From contig CALMSE010000225.1 in NCBI GenBank assembly GCA_937872275.1, forward strand, positions 1 to 24,844: a stretch of 24,844 nucleotides of DNA. The letters are read 5' to 3'. The notes under the pieces were generated by a model. The model was not told the DNA's origin, did not search any database, and saw only the letters and a list, made by a program, of their open reading frames with translations. Of this stretch, positions 1-6,868 are shown piece after piece (the first letter of the stretch is position 1; each line of letters opens with the position of its first letter). This DNA is from an uncultured Leucobacter sp. (GTDB taxonomy: Bacteria > Actinomycetota > Actinomycetes > Actinomycetales > Microbacteriaceae). The position numbers were made by a program, and so were the translations under genes.

Positions 1-8
1 TCCAAGAG

Positions 9-377
9 GTGCTCCGCAATCGCCGAGGGGACGACAAGGGCTTCTCGCTCGTCGAACTCGCGGTCGTCATCGTCGTCATCGGCATTCTCGTCGCGATCGC
101 GGTCCCGGTGTTCCTGGGTATCCAGGACGGGGCCAAGAAGGCGAGCGTCGAAGCAGCCGCGGCCAACGGCAGTGCCATCGTGGCCGGCGAGGTTGCAGCC
201 GGCAACACCGTCGCTTCCACTTCGGCGGCGCTCACTGCTCTCGCGGAAGGCGATGTCACCGGTGTAGCCGCCACCGGCGCCGATCTGGAGGACTACTGCG
301 TAACGGCGACCGGGTCGAACGGCACCGCTTCGAAGGGCCCCGGGTGCACCAGTCAGGGTTGGACTGCCAATCCCTAA
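9..377 (+). CDS. pilA: Type IV prepilin, probable major pilin (PilA-like)
   Basis: Small class III prepilin of 122 residues as read. A basic leader ends in DDKG, followed by FSLVELAVVIVV; PilD-type cleavage would fall after Gly11, leaving Phe at +1 and the family Glu at +5. The hydrophobic helix covers about residues 12-36. The rest is Ala/Gly/Thr-rich with one cysteine pair, Cys97 and Cys113 (motif GPGC), which probably forms the C-terminal disulfide loop typical of pilins. Subunits would assemble on the membrane platform into the filament. The GTG start has no clear ribosome binding site because only eight bases precede it, and the frame stays open to the window edge, so the true start may lie upstream. 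A large hairpin follows the stop. Its position at the head of the set suggests the major subunit; that role is inferred. Confidence 0.85.
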   Translation: MLRNRRGDDKGFSLVELAVVIVVIGILVAIAVPVFLGIQDGAKKASVEAAAANGSAIVAGEVAAGNTVASTSAALTALAEGDVTGVAATGADLEDYCVTATGSNGTASKGPGCTSQGWTANP

Positions 378-394
378 GGCATGACACCACAGTA

Positions 395-433
395 AGGCGA
401 GGGCTGTTCGGACGAACCGGGCAGCCCTCGCCT
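395..433. terminator. Long hairpin between the two pilin genes (attenuator or mRNA-stability element)
   Basis: AGGCGAGGGCTG (395-406) pairs perfectly with CAGCCCTCGCCT (422-433), and a short CGG/CCG pair can extend into the 15-nt loop. It sits 17 nt after the first pilin stop and 35 nt before the next pilin start. No T-run follows, so it may be a leaky terminator or a 3' stabiliser rather than a strong intrinsic terminator. Confidence 0.6.
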
Positions 434-467
434 CGCACGACAATTCGCGTGATCGGGGGTGGTTCCC

Positions 468-866
468 ATGAGGTGCGAGACGCATCGGGACGAGGAGGGG
501 TTCTCGCTCATCGAGCTCGCAGTGGTTATCGTGGTGGTGGGAATCCTCGTCGCGATCGCCGTACCGCTCCTCTTCGAAGCAAGCTACGCCTCGCGCAAAG
601 CGAACGCCGAGTCCGTTGCGGCGAACGCGGAGCGAGCGATCGCGGTCGACCTGACTCTTCATGGCACGTCGGATACTTCGGCCGGCACTCTCGCCGCTGA
701 GCTCGACAAATTGCGGGAGGGCTTTGCCGCGGGGCTTCCGGGCGCGACCATCGTCGTGCAGCCCGTCTCGGTGTCGGATCTCTTCTGCGTGACCGCGACG
801 GTGCCGGGCTTCGGCGCTGCCAACGCGGGCCCCGGCTGCTCCGATCCGGGTTGGCAGGAAGAATGA
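468..866 (+). CDS. Second type IV prepilin, paralogue of the upstream pilin
   Basis: Prepilin of 132 residues with leader MRCETHRDEEG and a processed N-terminus FSLIELAVVIVVVGILVAIA, carrying Glu at +5. The helix is nearly identical to the preceding pilin, and the C-terminus shares the pattern FCVTAT...GPGC..PGW (Cys107/Cys124), so the two are paralogues. I chose ATG 468 because GGGGG lies about 8 nt upstream; a GTG at 459 would add three residues and overlap that site. The globular middle differs from the first pilin, so it may be an alternative or minor subunit. Its stop overlaps the next start (ATGA), implying translational coupling. Cys3 in the leader is unusual but would be removed on processing. 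Confidence 0.85.
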   Translation: MRCETHRDEEGFSLIELAVVIVVVGILVAIAVPLLFEASYASRKANAESVAANAERAIAVDLTLHGTSDTSAGTLAAELDKLREGFAAGLPGATIVVQPVSVSDLFCVTATVPGFGAANAGPGCSDPGWQEE

Positions 867-1294
867 CCGCCGGACCTCGTCCGGGCGGTGCCCGGGGAAT
901 TGCGCGCCTGCGCGCTCCGCTCCGCGATGACGCCGGGCTCGGCCTGACCGAGGTCGCGGTGGCCATCATCGTGCTCGGCATCATCCTGGTCGGCCTCTTC
1001 CCGCTCGTGGTCGACTCGCTGCGGCTCGCCGCACGCAACGCCCAGGTGGCGGAGGCGGGCCGCATCGTCTCCTCGCAGCTCGACGGCGCCCGCGAGGAGT
1101 TCCGGCCCCCGACCGTCTGCGCGCCCGAGGAGCGCGCACCGATCGCCGGTCTTCCGACCGGATTCGTCGGGTTCCGCACGGTGGTGTGCGCGGGAATGCT
1201 CGCGACCGTCACCGTCGAGGTCGCGCTGGCCGCGGATCCCGACCCCGACGCGGCGGTCGCGACGGCGGCCACCAAGGTGGTGACGGGCCAGTGA
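863..1294 (+). CDS. Minor prepilin, PilV/GspI-like
   Basis: A 143-residue prepilin-like protein. The leader contains many Arg residues and ends DDAG; the mature start would be LGLTEVAVAIIVLGIILVGL with Glu at +5, so it should be a PilD substrate. The mature domain is short, with paired cysteines near VCAPEE and VVCAG. Minor pilins of this size usually prime assembly or form the tip complex with PilW- and PilX-like partners, which follow directly. ATG 863 overlaps the preceding stop as ATGA, and AGGAAG lies about 5 nt upstream; an upstream TTG at 851 is less likely. Its end overlaps the next gene as GTGA. Assignment to PilV rather than another minor pilin rests on order and size. Confidence 0.75.
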   Translation: MTAGPRPGGARGIARLRAPLRDDAGLGLTEVAVAIIVLGIILVGLFPLVVDSLRLAARNAQVAEAGRIVSSQLDGAREEFRPPTVCAPEERAPIAGLPTGFVGFRTVVCAGMLATVTVEVALAADPDPDAAVATAATKVVTGQ

Positions 1295-1845
1295 AGGGCA
1301 GGGCGGCTCGAGGAGACGACGGTCTGAGCCTCGTCGAGCTCGCGGTCTACATCGTGGTGCTCGGCATCGTGCTCGCGATCGTGACCGCGCTCGTCATCAG
1401 CCTCTTCCGCTCGGAGCGCACGGTCTCCGCCGTGACCGGCGGAGCCAACGACTCGCAGGTCATGACGACGGTGCTGCGCTCCGACGTGAGGAACGCCCTG
1501 GAGTTCGCCTCGCAGGACGGCGGGAACGATCTCGTGCTGGCCGTGGCCGGTCGAGACGAGGCCTTCGGCTACGAGTGCGTGCGCTGGCGGGTCGCGGGCG
1601 GCGCGCTCGTGAGGCAGACCCGAGCCGATGCGCTGCCCGCGGACTGGAGCGCCCCGCAGGAGTTCGCCGCGGGCGTGACCAGGCTGAACGGCGAGCCCTA
1701 CTTCACGGGCGCTGCGGCGATCTCCCAGAGCAGCCCGCTGAGATACGGCTTCGCCGTCGCCACGACTGCGGACGGCGCGCTCGAGGTCAGCGGGAAGATC
1801 AGCAACGCCGGCTATTTCGGGGGAGATACGGCGTGCGTACCATAG
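1291..1845 (+). CDS. Minor prepilin, PilW/PilJ-like
   Basis: A 184-residue prepilin starting MKGRAARGDDG followed by LSLVELAVYIVVLGIVLAIV; cleavage is expected after Gly11 with Glu at +5. The mature part contains a segment resembling the PilW/GspJ head (DSQVMTTVLRSDVRNALEF) and two cysteines, in YECVRW and near the C-terminal DTACVP. The GTG start overlaps the previous stop as GTGA, so translation is coupled to the PilV-like gene. The open frame extends further upstream inside that gene, but the coupled GTG gives a standard short leader. It probably joins the minor-pilin priming or tip complex with its neighbours; the PilW label is by motif and order. Confidence 0.75.
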   Translation: MKGRAARGDDGLSLVELAVYIVVLGIVLAIVTALVISLFRSERTVSAVTGGANDSQVMTTVLRSDVRNALEFASQDGGNDLVLAVAGRDEAFGYECVRWRVAGGALVRQTRADALPADWSAPQEFAAGVTRLNGEPYFTGAAAISQSSPLRYGFAVATTADGALEVSGKISNAGYFGGDTACVP

Positions 1846-1925
1846 ACGGCACGGCCGGAGTGCAGGCCACGACGATCGCGTCGCGGGTGAGGGGACCCGG
1901 GTGCGGAGAGATGAGCGGGCGATGA
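1833..1925 (+). CDS. Possible 30-codon coupling ORF between the PilW-like and PilX-like genes
   Basis: A GTG-started frame with a good upstream GGGGGAGA site (about 7 nt away) overlaps the end of the PilW-like gene and ends in an ATGA that overlaps an in-frame ATG of the next gene. It spans the only gap within the minor-pilin run, so ribosomes could pass through it to keep translation coupled. The peptide (VRTIDGTAGVQATTIASRVR, then ten more residues) matches nothing I recognise. It may equally be chance. Confidence 0.25.
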   Translation: MRTIDGTAGVQATTIASRVRGPGCGEMSGR

Positions 1926-3457
1926 GGATCTGGCGAGAGCGCACCCGTCGTATCGGGAGCGAGGAGCGCGGCGTCGCGCTGCCCATGGTGCTGCTCGTGT
2001 TCGTCGTCGGCGTGGCGCTCATCGCCGCCTTCCTCGTCTCCATCGTCGGTTCATCGCAGGTCACGACCGCCGCGAAGGCCGACGTGCAGGCCCAGGCCGC
2101 GGCAGAGGCCGGCATCGCTGCGATCTACACCGAGATGCTCGCGGCCGATGACCTGTGCGAGCTGCCCGCGATCGAGAGCCCCGCGGGCGAGGTGCCCGAG
2201 TACACCGCCTCGGTGACCGGGTGCGACGACTCCGCGTTCACGGTGACCGTGCGGTCCACCGGCATCGCCCCGAACGGTCAGCGGCAGACGGTCGAGGCGG
2301 TCTACCCGCTCGACGCCTCACCGAGCCAGAGCCCGCCGGTCGCGCTGCGCACCGGGAAGAACACCGTGCTCGCCAGCGACACGAAGATCCGGGCCGTCGA
2401 CCCGGCCGCGCCCGCGAACCTCTTCGTCGAGAGCGGGAACTTCACCTGCACCGCGGGTGCGAAGATCGAGGGCTCCGTCTACGTGCTGAACGGCGGCGCC
2501 GAGCTGAGCGGAGCCTGCCCGATCGGCGGCGACCTGTACGCCAAGGGCGACATCGTCATCAACGGCAGCGGCAGGGTGTTCGGGGACGCGGTCTCGGTCT
2601 CGGGGAATGTGACGCTCTCCGGGGGCGCACGCGTCGACGGCAGCGTCTACGCCGCCGGCAACCTCGTCAGCGGCGTGCAGAACGGGATCGGCGGCAACGC
2701 GCACGTCGGCGGCAACGCGAGCTTCTCGGGGGCGACCCCCTCGGTGCTGGGCACGCTCAAATACGGAGGCGTCCTCAGCGGCTCCACCGCGTTCGTGGCG
2801 GGCGGTCCGCCCGTGAAGGCGGCGGCTCCGAGCCTCAGCATGCCGCACCCGCCGGTCTGGGTCGATCTCAGCATGGACACCATCACCGACGCGGGCTTCG
2901 CTCTGCAGCCCTGGCAGTCCGGCTGGGAGTGCTCGCCCTTGAACTGGGGCAGTCCCGTGGGCCTCTCCGCCTGGCAGACCTACACCTCGCCGAAGGTCAT
3001 CGACGCCCGCGACTGCGCGAGCGGCTTCAACTTCGAGTACTGGGGGTACGAACTCAAGCTCAGGACCGATCTGGTGATCGTGGCGACCTCCTTCAACCTG
3101 CGCGGCTTCAAGATCTCCTCCGGCGACGGGCAGCCGCACAAGCTCTGGCTCGTCGTGCTGCCTCCGAAGACCTGCCCGGCCGCCTCCGACATCAAGCTCG
3201 ACAGCATCGACTTCGTCGGAAAGAAGATCACCGCGCTCGCCTACTCGCCATGCGACATCTCGATGGGCAACTCCGGCGCGTACTGGCACGGCGCGATCTT
3301 CTCGGGATCCTTCAGCGGCACCCCGCTCTTCGACTACTCGTACATCGGGCTGCCGGGGCAGACGACCTCGGGCGGGCCCTGGGGCGGGGGCGATCCGACG
3401 CTCGCATCGGACCGAGCCATCCTGCAGCGCAACGTCGACACCCCCGACGCCTCGTGA
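1901..3457 (+). CDS. PilX-like membrane-anchored protein with beta-solenoid-like repeats
   Basis: 518 residues from GTG 1901, with GAGGGGA 5 nt upstream; ATG 1922 is an alternative that would drop seven residues. The N-terminus EERGVALPMVLLVFVVGVAL resembles the PilX N-terminal helix, but the +5 position lacks Glu, as in tip pseudopilins such as GspK. A short Ala-rich helix follows. Residues about 150-300 hold Gly/Ser/Val repeats (GSVYVLNGG, GGDLYAKGDI, GDAVSVSGNV, GSVYAAGNL, GGNAHVGGNA) typical of bactofilin-like or right-handed beta-solenoid folds. The C-terminal third is Cys/Trp-rich and not recognised beyond similarity to uncharacterised surface domains. It probably acts outside the membrane as a large minor pilin, tip protein or adhesin. 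Its end overlaps pilD as GTGA. Confidence 0.7.
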   Translation: MRRDERAMRIWRERTRRIGSEERGVALPMVLLVFVVGVALIAAFLVSIVGSSQVTTAAKADVQAQAAAEAGIAAIYTEMLAADDLCELPAIESPAGEVPEYTASVTGCDDSAFTVTVRSTGIAPNGQRQTVEAVYPLDASPSQSPPVALRTGKNTVLASDTKIRAVDPAAPANLFVESGNFTCTAGAKIEGSVYVLNGGAELSGACPIGGDLYAKGDIVINGSGRVFGDAVSVSGNVTLSGGARVDGSVYAAGNLVSGVQNGIGGNAHVGGNASFSGATPSVLGTLKYGGVLSGSTAFVAGGPPVKAAAPSLSMPHPPVWVDLSMDTITDAGFALQPWQSGWECSPLNWGSPVGLSAWQTYTSPKVIDARDCASGFNFEYWGYELKLRTDLVIVATSFNLRGFKISSGDGQPHKLWLVVLPPKTCPAASDIKLDSIDFVGKKITALAYSPCDISMGNSGAYWHGAIFSGSFSGTPLFDYSYIGLPGQTTSGGPWGGGDPTLASDRAILQRNVDTPDAS

Positions 3458-4299
3458 GCACCGGGGCGCTGCTGCCCTGGCTCGTCGCCGGTGCCGGGGT
3501 GCTCGGGCTGCTCATCGGCTCGTTCCTCAACGTCGTCGTCTGGCGCGTGCCTCGCGGGGAGTCGCTGCTGCCCGCCAGCCGGTGCCCGCGCTGCGGCGCC
3601 GCGATCCGCCCCTGGCAGAACGTCCCCGTGATCTCCTGGCTGGCGCTTCGGGGGCGCTGCGCCTCCTGCCGCGCGCGCATCAGCATCCGCTATCCGCTCG
3701 TCGAGATCGGCACGGGAGCCGGCTTCGCGCTGACGACCTGGTGGTTCACCGAGGCCTTCGGCCCGCCCGCAGATCATTCCGCGGTGGCGGCCACCGGCTG
3801 GTGGGCGGCCCTGGTCGCCTATCTCTGGCTCGCGGCGGCGTCGATCGCGCTCGCCCTCATCGATCTCGAGTTCCGCCGTCTGCCCGATCCGATCGTGCGG
3901 CTCAGCATCGCCGTCGTCGCGGGGCTGCTCGCCCTCGCCGCGCTGCTCGCGGGGGACTGGGCGGGGCTGCTCGGCGTCGCCGGGGGAGCCGCGGCCCTCT
4001 TCGCGCTGTACCTCGCGATCGCGCTGGTCTACCCGCAGGGCATCGGCGGCGGCGACGTGAAGCTGGCTCCCGTGCTCGGCGCGGCGCTGGGCTTCGTCGG
4101 ATGGGGCGCCCTCGCCGTCGGCGCCTTCGCCGGCTTCCTGTTCGGGGCGCTCAGCGGCCTGCTGCTCATCGCCCTTCGGCGCGCCACCCGCAAGACCGGC
4201 ATCCCCTTCGGCCCGTTCATGCTGCTGGGCGCGTGGGTCGGACTCGCCTGGGGGGAGGACCTCATGGGGGCCTACCTCGGGCTGTTCGGGCTGAGCTGA
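3454..4299 (+). CDS. pilD: Prepilin peptidase / N-methyltransferase PilD
   Basis: Aspartic membrane protease of 281 residues that would cleave the leaders of the prepilins just upstream and methylate the new N-terminal Phe. The N-terminal LLIGSFLNVVVWRVPRGES is the family signature. A zinc-type cysteine set is complete (CPRC at 44-47, CASC at 69-72), which marks the bifunctional form. The catalytic aspartates are D137 in LIDLEFRRLPD and D201 in GIGGGDVKL. About seven or eight hydrophobic segments fit the known topology. GTG 3454 overlaps the preceding stop, placing pilD last in a coupled run with its own substrates. Nothing looks damaged. Confidence 0.95.
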   Translation: MSTGALLPWLVAGAGVLGLLIGSFLNVVVWRVPRGESLLPASRCPRCGAAIRPWQNVPVISWLALRGRCASCRARISIRYPLVEIGTGAGFALTTWWFTEAFGPPADHSAVAATGWWAALVAYLWLAAASIALALIDLEFRRLPDPIVRLSIAVVAGLLALAALLAGDWAGLLGVAGGAAALFALYLAIALVYPQGIGGGDVKLAPVLGAALGFVGWGALAVGAFAGFLFGALSGLLLIALRRATRKTGIPFGPFMLLGAWVGLAWGEDLMGAYLGLFGLS

Positions 4300-4495
4300 G
4301 CGGTCGGCATGGAATGCGCCCAGGAGCCGCACAACGCGGGCTCCGGAGCGGCGCGGGTCGTCTCACAGGGGACGCAGTGCGCAACACGAGACCCCCAAAC
4401 GGGGGCAATACCCGGGATTGCGCCCGGACACGGCTAGCCTGGGTTCCGGGGATGCGCCGTGCCGGCGTCCCGTGTCGGCCGGAGGGAGGGCGCGC
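4300..4495 (+). promoter_or_regulatory. Intergenic region before pilM with tandem palindromes and a candidate -10
   Basis: This 196-bp gap breaks the pilus genes into two units. It contains CCCCC-AAAC-GGGGG (4392-4405), directly followed by the near-palindrome CAATACCCGGGATTG (4406-4420), then TAGCCT (4435-4440), which fits an actinobacterial TANNNT -10. No convincing -35 sits 17 bp upstream; the position is occupied by the palindrome, so an activator or repressor may bind there. A GGAGGGAGGG purine run at 4481-4490 serves the following GTG. The rest holds nothing I recognise. Confidence 0.45.
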
Positions 4496-5539
4496 GTGGT
4501 GCAGAGCATCGTCGGGCTCGACATCTCGAGCCGTCACCTGCTCGCCGCCGAGATCGAGGGCCCTGCAGGCAAGCACCCGACCCTGCTCCGGGCCCACCGG
4601 GTGGCGCTCGAGCCCGATGCGGCTCGCGACGGCGAAGTCATCGACGTCAACGCGGTGACGCAGGCCCTCCAGCGCCTGTGGCAGGAGGGCGGGTTCCGCA
4701 GCAGGCGGGTCGTGCTCGGACTCGGCAGTCAGCGGGTGCTCGTGCGCGAGCTCACCGTGCCGGTCATGCCCCTCGCGCAGCTGCGTCAGGCGCTGCCCTA
4801 CCAGGTGGCCGACCTGCTGCCGGTGCCGGTCGACGAGACGATCCTCGACTTCTACCCGATCGCGCCGGTCGAGGGCAGCGCCCCCGCCGAGGCGCGCGGG
4901 CTGCTCGTCGCCGCGCTCAAGGACGCGGTCGACACGAACCTCGCCGCGCTCGACCTCGCGAGGCTCGGCGTCGCCGGCGTCGACCTCTCGGCGTTCGCGA
5001 TGGTGCGTGCGCTCGCACCGAGCGGGGTGCTGAACGGCACGCACACGGTGGTCTCGGTCGGCACCCGGACGACCCACATCGTCGTCGTGCAGAACGGGGT
5101 CCCGCTCTTCGTCCGCATCATCCCGGCGGGCGGCGAGTCGATGACCGACGCGCTGGCGTCGCTGAGCGGGGAGAGCCGGGCGAACCTCGAGCTGGCGAAG
5201 CACCGGCTCGGCCTCGACGGCGTATCCCATTCGCAGTTCTCGGAGCTGTCGCGGGCGATGTTCGAGGCGGTTCGGCCGCTGATCGTCTCGATCCGCAGCA
5301 CGATCGGCTATTACAACGGGCTCGAGGGCAGCAGCCCCGTCGAAAGCGTGATCCTGCTCGGCACGGACTCGCGCGTGCCCGGTCTGCCGCGGGCGGTCGC
5401 CGAGAACGTGCAACTGCCGGTGAGGCTCGTCTCCCCCCTCGAAGGGCTCCCGCTGGGGAGCGGCGTCGCCCCCGGGGCCTTCGACGAGTTCGCCCTCGAC
5501 CTCGCGGTGCCGGTCGGCCTCGCGCTGGGGAGCGTGTGA
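4496..5539 (+). CDS. pilM: Type IV pilus assembly ATPase-fold protein PilM
   Basis: Cytoplasmic actin-like protein of 347 residues that recruits PilN at the inner face of the membrane. The N-terminus VQSIVGLDISSRHLLAAEIE matches the PilM phosphate-1 loop region; later parts such as LRQALPYQVADLLPVP, AEARGLLVAALK and SLSGESRANLELAKHRLG follow the family order. In the second phosphate loop the usual Asp appears to be Ser (VVSVGTRTTHIVV, about residues 184-196), which could weaken nucleotide binding. GTG 4496 and GTG 4499 are both possible; 4496 has the better spacing to GGAGGGAGGG. A TTG-initiated extension to 4418 would cover the promoter and is rejected. PilN follows two bases after the stop. 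Confidence 0.9.
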   Translation: MVQSIVGLDISSRHLLAAEIEGPAGKHPTLLRAHRVALEPDAARDGEVIDVNAVTQALQRLWQEGGFRSRRVVLGLGSQRVLVRELTVPVMPLAQLRQALPYQVADLLPVPVDETILDFYPIAPVEGSAPAEARGLLVAALKDAVDTNLAALDLARLGVAGVDLSAFAMVRALAPSGVLNGTHTVVSVGTRTTHIVVVQNGVPLFVRIIPAGGESMTDALASLSGESRANLELAKHRLGLDGVSHSQFSELSRAMFEAVRPLIVSIRSTIGYYNGLEGSSPVESVILLGTDSRVPGLPRAVAENVQLPVRLVSPLEGLPLGSGVAPGAFDEFALDLAVPVGLALGSV

Positions 5540-5541
5540 CC

Positions 5542-6222
5542 ATGGCGAGGAAGAGCGCGTCGCGCATCGTCTACGGCGCGAGCCCCCGCGTCGACCTGCT
5601 GCCCGAGGCCCAGCGGGCGGAGCGCAGGCATCGGCAGACGCTGCCCCGGCTCCTGCTCGCGATCGTCGCGAGCGCCGCGGTGGCCGCGCTGCTCTGGTTC
5701 TCGGGCCTGGCCCAGGTGATGCTCGCGAGCCAGCGCCTGGTCGCGGCGACCGCCGAGGAGGCGGATCTCACCGCGCAGCTCGCCCAGTTCGCCGAGGAGC
5801 AGACCCTCATCGGCTCGGTCGACACCCTCACGCAGGAGCGACGCACCCTCTCCGCGTCGGAGGTGCTGTTCATCGACGTGTTCGACGAGATCGACGGCAG
5901 ACTGCCGGGCGGCGTCGCCCTGATCCGCTTCACCGGCGCGCTCGCGGGTGAGGGCGCCGCTTCGAGCGCGGGCGAGCTCGCGGGCCTCGATCTGAACCCG
6001 CTCTGCGTGCCCGATGTCGCCTCGGTCACAGCCACTTTCAACGGGCCCGACCTCGCGCAGGCGCCGGCGTTCCTGCGCGACCTCGAGCAGCTCACCGGTT
6101 TCAAGTGCATCGTCGCGACGAAGATCGCCGCGTCGGAGGAACGAGGCGGGCAGGACATCACCGTGCAGATCGCCCTCACCGATGAGGCGCTCGCGCAGCG
6201 ATTCGAGGAGGCCGGGGAGTGA
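5542..6222 (+). CDS. pilN: Type IV pilus assembly protein PilN
   Basis: Bitopic membrane protein of 226 residues linking PilM to PilO. The cytoplasmic N-terminal tail carries VDLLPEA (residues 17-23), the version of the INLLP motif that docks into PilM. One membrane helix runs from about 36 to 56, followed by a heptad-like stretch (EEADLTAQLAQFAEEQTLI) and a ferredoxin-like extracytoplasmic domain. ATG 5542 lies 2 nt after the pilM stop with GGGGAG about 9 nt upstream; GTG 5536 is an alternative adding two residues. The end overlaps pilO as GTGA. The extracytoplasmic domain is weakly conserved, so the name rests on motif, topology and order. Confidence 0.85.
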   Translation: MARKSASRIVYGASPRVDLLPEAQRAERRHRQTLPRLLLAIVASAAVAALLWFSGLAQVMLASQRLVAATAEEADLTAQLAQFAEEQTLIGSVDTLTQERRTLSASEVLFIDVFDEIDGRLPGGVALIRFTGALAGEGAASSAGELAGLDLNPLCVPDVASVTATFNGPDLAQAPAFLRDLEQLTGFKCIVATKIAASEERGGQDITVQIALTDEALAQRFEEAGE

Positions 6223-6821
6223 GCACGAAGACGCGCCTCTGGGTGCTCGGCACGGCCGTGCTCTGCGCCGGCCTGATCCTGTTCGGCCTCGCCGCCGGGC
6301 TCATGCCGCAGCTCGCGACGGCCGCGAGCACGAACCAGTCGGTCGAGAACCAGCAGATGCTCAACGATCTGCAGCGCGCGAGGCTCGCCCAGCTGCAGAC
6401 GGCGCGGCAGAACTCCGCCGAGCTGGAGTCGCAGCTGAACGAGCTGCAGGCCGCGATCCCCGGCGCAGGTGCGAGCGTCGAGTGGCTCGAGGAGCTGCGC
6501 GGGATCGAGGCGCAGACCGGGGCGCTCGTGAAGAACTACGAGGTGCTCGCGCTGCCCTCGCAGCAGACGGAGCCCGACGCGGCGCAGGGCGGCGACCCGG
6601 CCGAGGCCGAGGCCGAGGCTCGGGCCCCCGGCGCCCAGGTCATCTCGGTGACGCTCGAGGTCGTGGGCGACGAGAAGGCCGCCGTCGCCGCCTTCGTGCG
6701 CCAGGTGCAGGAGGGCAGCCGCCTCTTCCTGATCTCGAGCGTCGAGATCGTCGAGGAGCCGAGCAGCACCCCGCCATGGCGGGCCAAGGTCGAGGGCACC
6801 CTCTACGCCTGGCTCGGCTGA
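6219..6821 (+). CDS. pilO: Type IV pilus assembly protein PilO
   Basis: Bitopic membrane protein of 200 residues and partner of PilN. Topology: a short basic N-terminus, one membrane helix at about 7-29, a coiled-coil-like segment (about 40-77, rich in Gln, Leu, Asn, Glu) ending in LQAAIPGAGA, and a C-terminal ferredoxin-like fold. The signature ELQAAIPG resembles the PilO L..QIP. motif. A low-complexity Ala/Glu/Gly insert (around residues 117-136) separates the two halves of the head domain. GTG 6219 overlaps the pilN stop. No pilP or pilQ follows, as expected for a single-membrane cell without an outer-membrane secretin. Confidence 0.8.
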   Translation: MSTKTRLWVLGTAVLCAGLILFGLAAGLMPQLATAASTNQSVENQQMLNDLQRARLAQLQTARQNSAELESQLNELQAAIPGAGASVEWLEELRGIEAQTGALVKNYEVLALPSQQTEPDAAQGGDPAEAEAEARAPGAQVISVTLEVVGDEKAAVAAFVRQVQEGSRLFLISSVEIVEEPSSTPPWRAKVEGTLYAWLG

Positions 6822-6835
6822 CCCGAGGGGCGGAG

Positions 6836-6841
6836 TAGACT
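6836..6841 (+). promoter_or_regulatory. Candidate -10 of the fdxA promoter (TAGACT)
   Basis: TAGACT fits TANNNT and lies 27 nt before the fdxA start, leaving room for a short leader with an AAAGGG ribosome binding site. No good -35 is visible at the expected distance. Confidence 0.4.
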
Positions 6842-6868
6842 TGGAGTTCTCAGGGAAAGGGTGACCTC

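Noticed and set aside
265..269. Slightly lower G+C in the first pilin as sign of transfer
   Set aside because: The shift is small, limited to the Ala/Thr-rich head, and explained by amino acid content.
526..2115. 529-codon minus-strand frame under the pilin genes
   Set aside because: Low-complexity Arg/Ser/Pro composition; the + strand genes have clear motifs and ribosome binding sites.
2155..3453. Long open frame continuous with pilD upstream of GTG 3454
   Set aside because: Arg/Ala-rich translation with no family features, opposite in codon pattern to the PilX-like gene it overlaps; only the part after 3454 is real.
4418..4423. TTGCGC as -35 for the pilM promoter
   Set aside because: Only 11 bp from TAGCCT, too close for a normal sigma-70-type promoter.
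4418..4495. N-terminal extension of PilM from TTG 4418
   Set aside because: It would cover the promoter-like TAGCCT and adds residues foreign to the family; GTG 4496 has the ribosome binding site.
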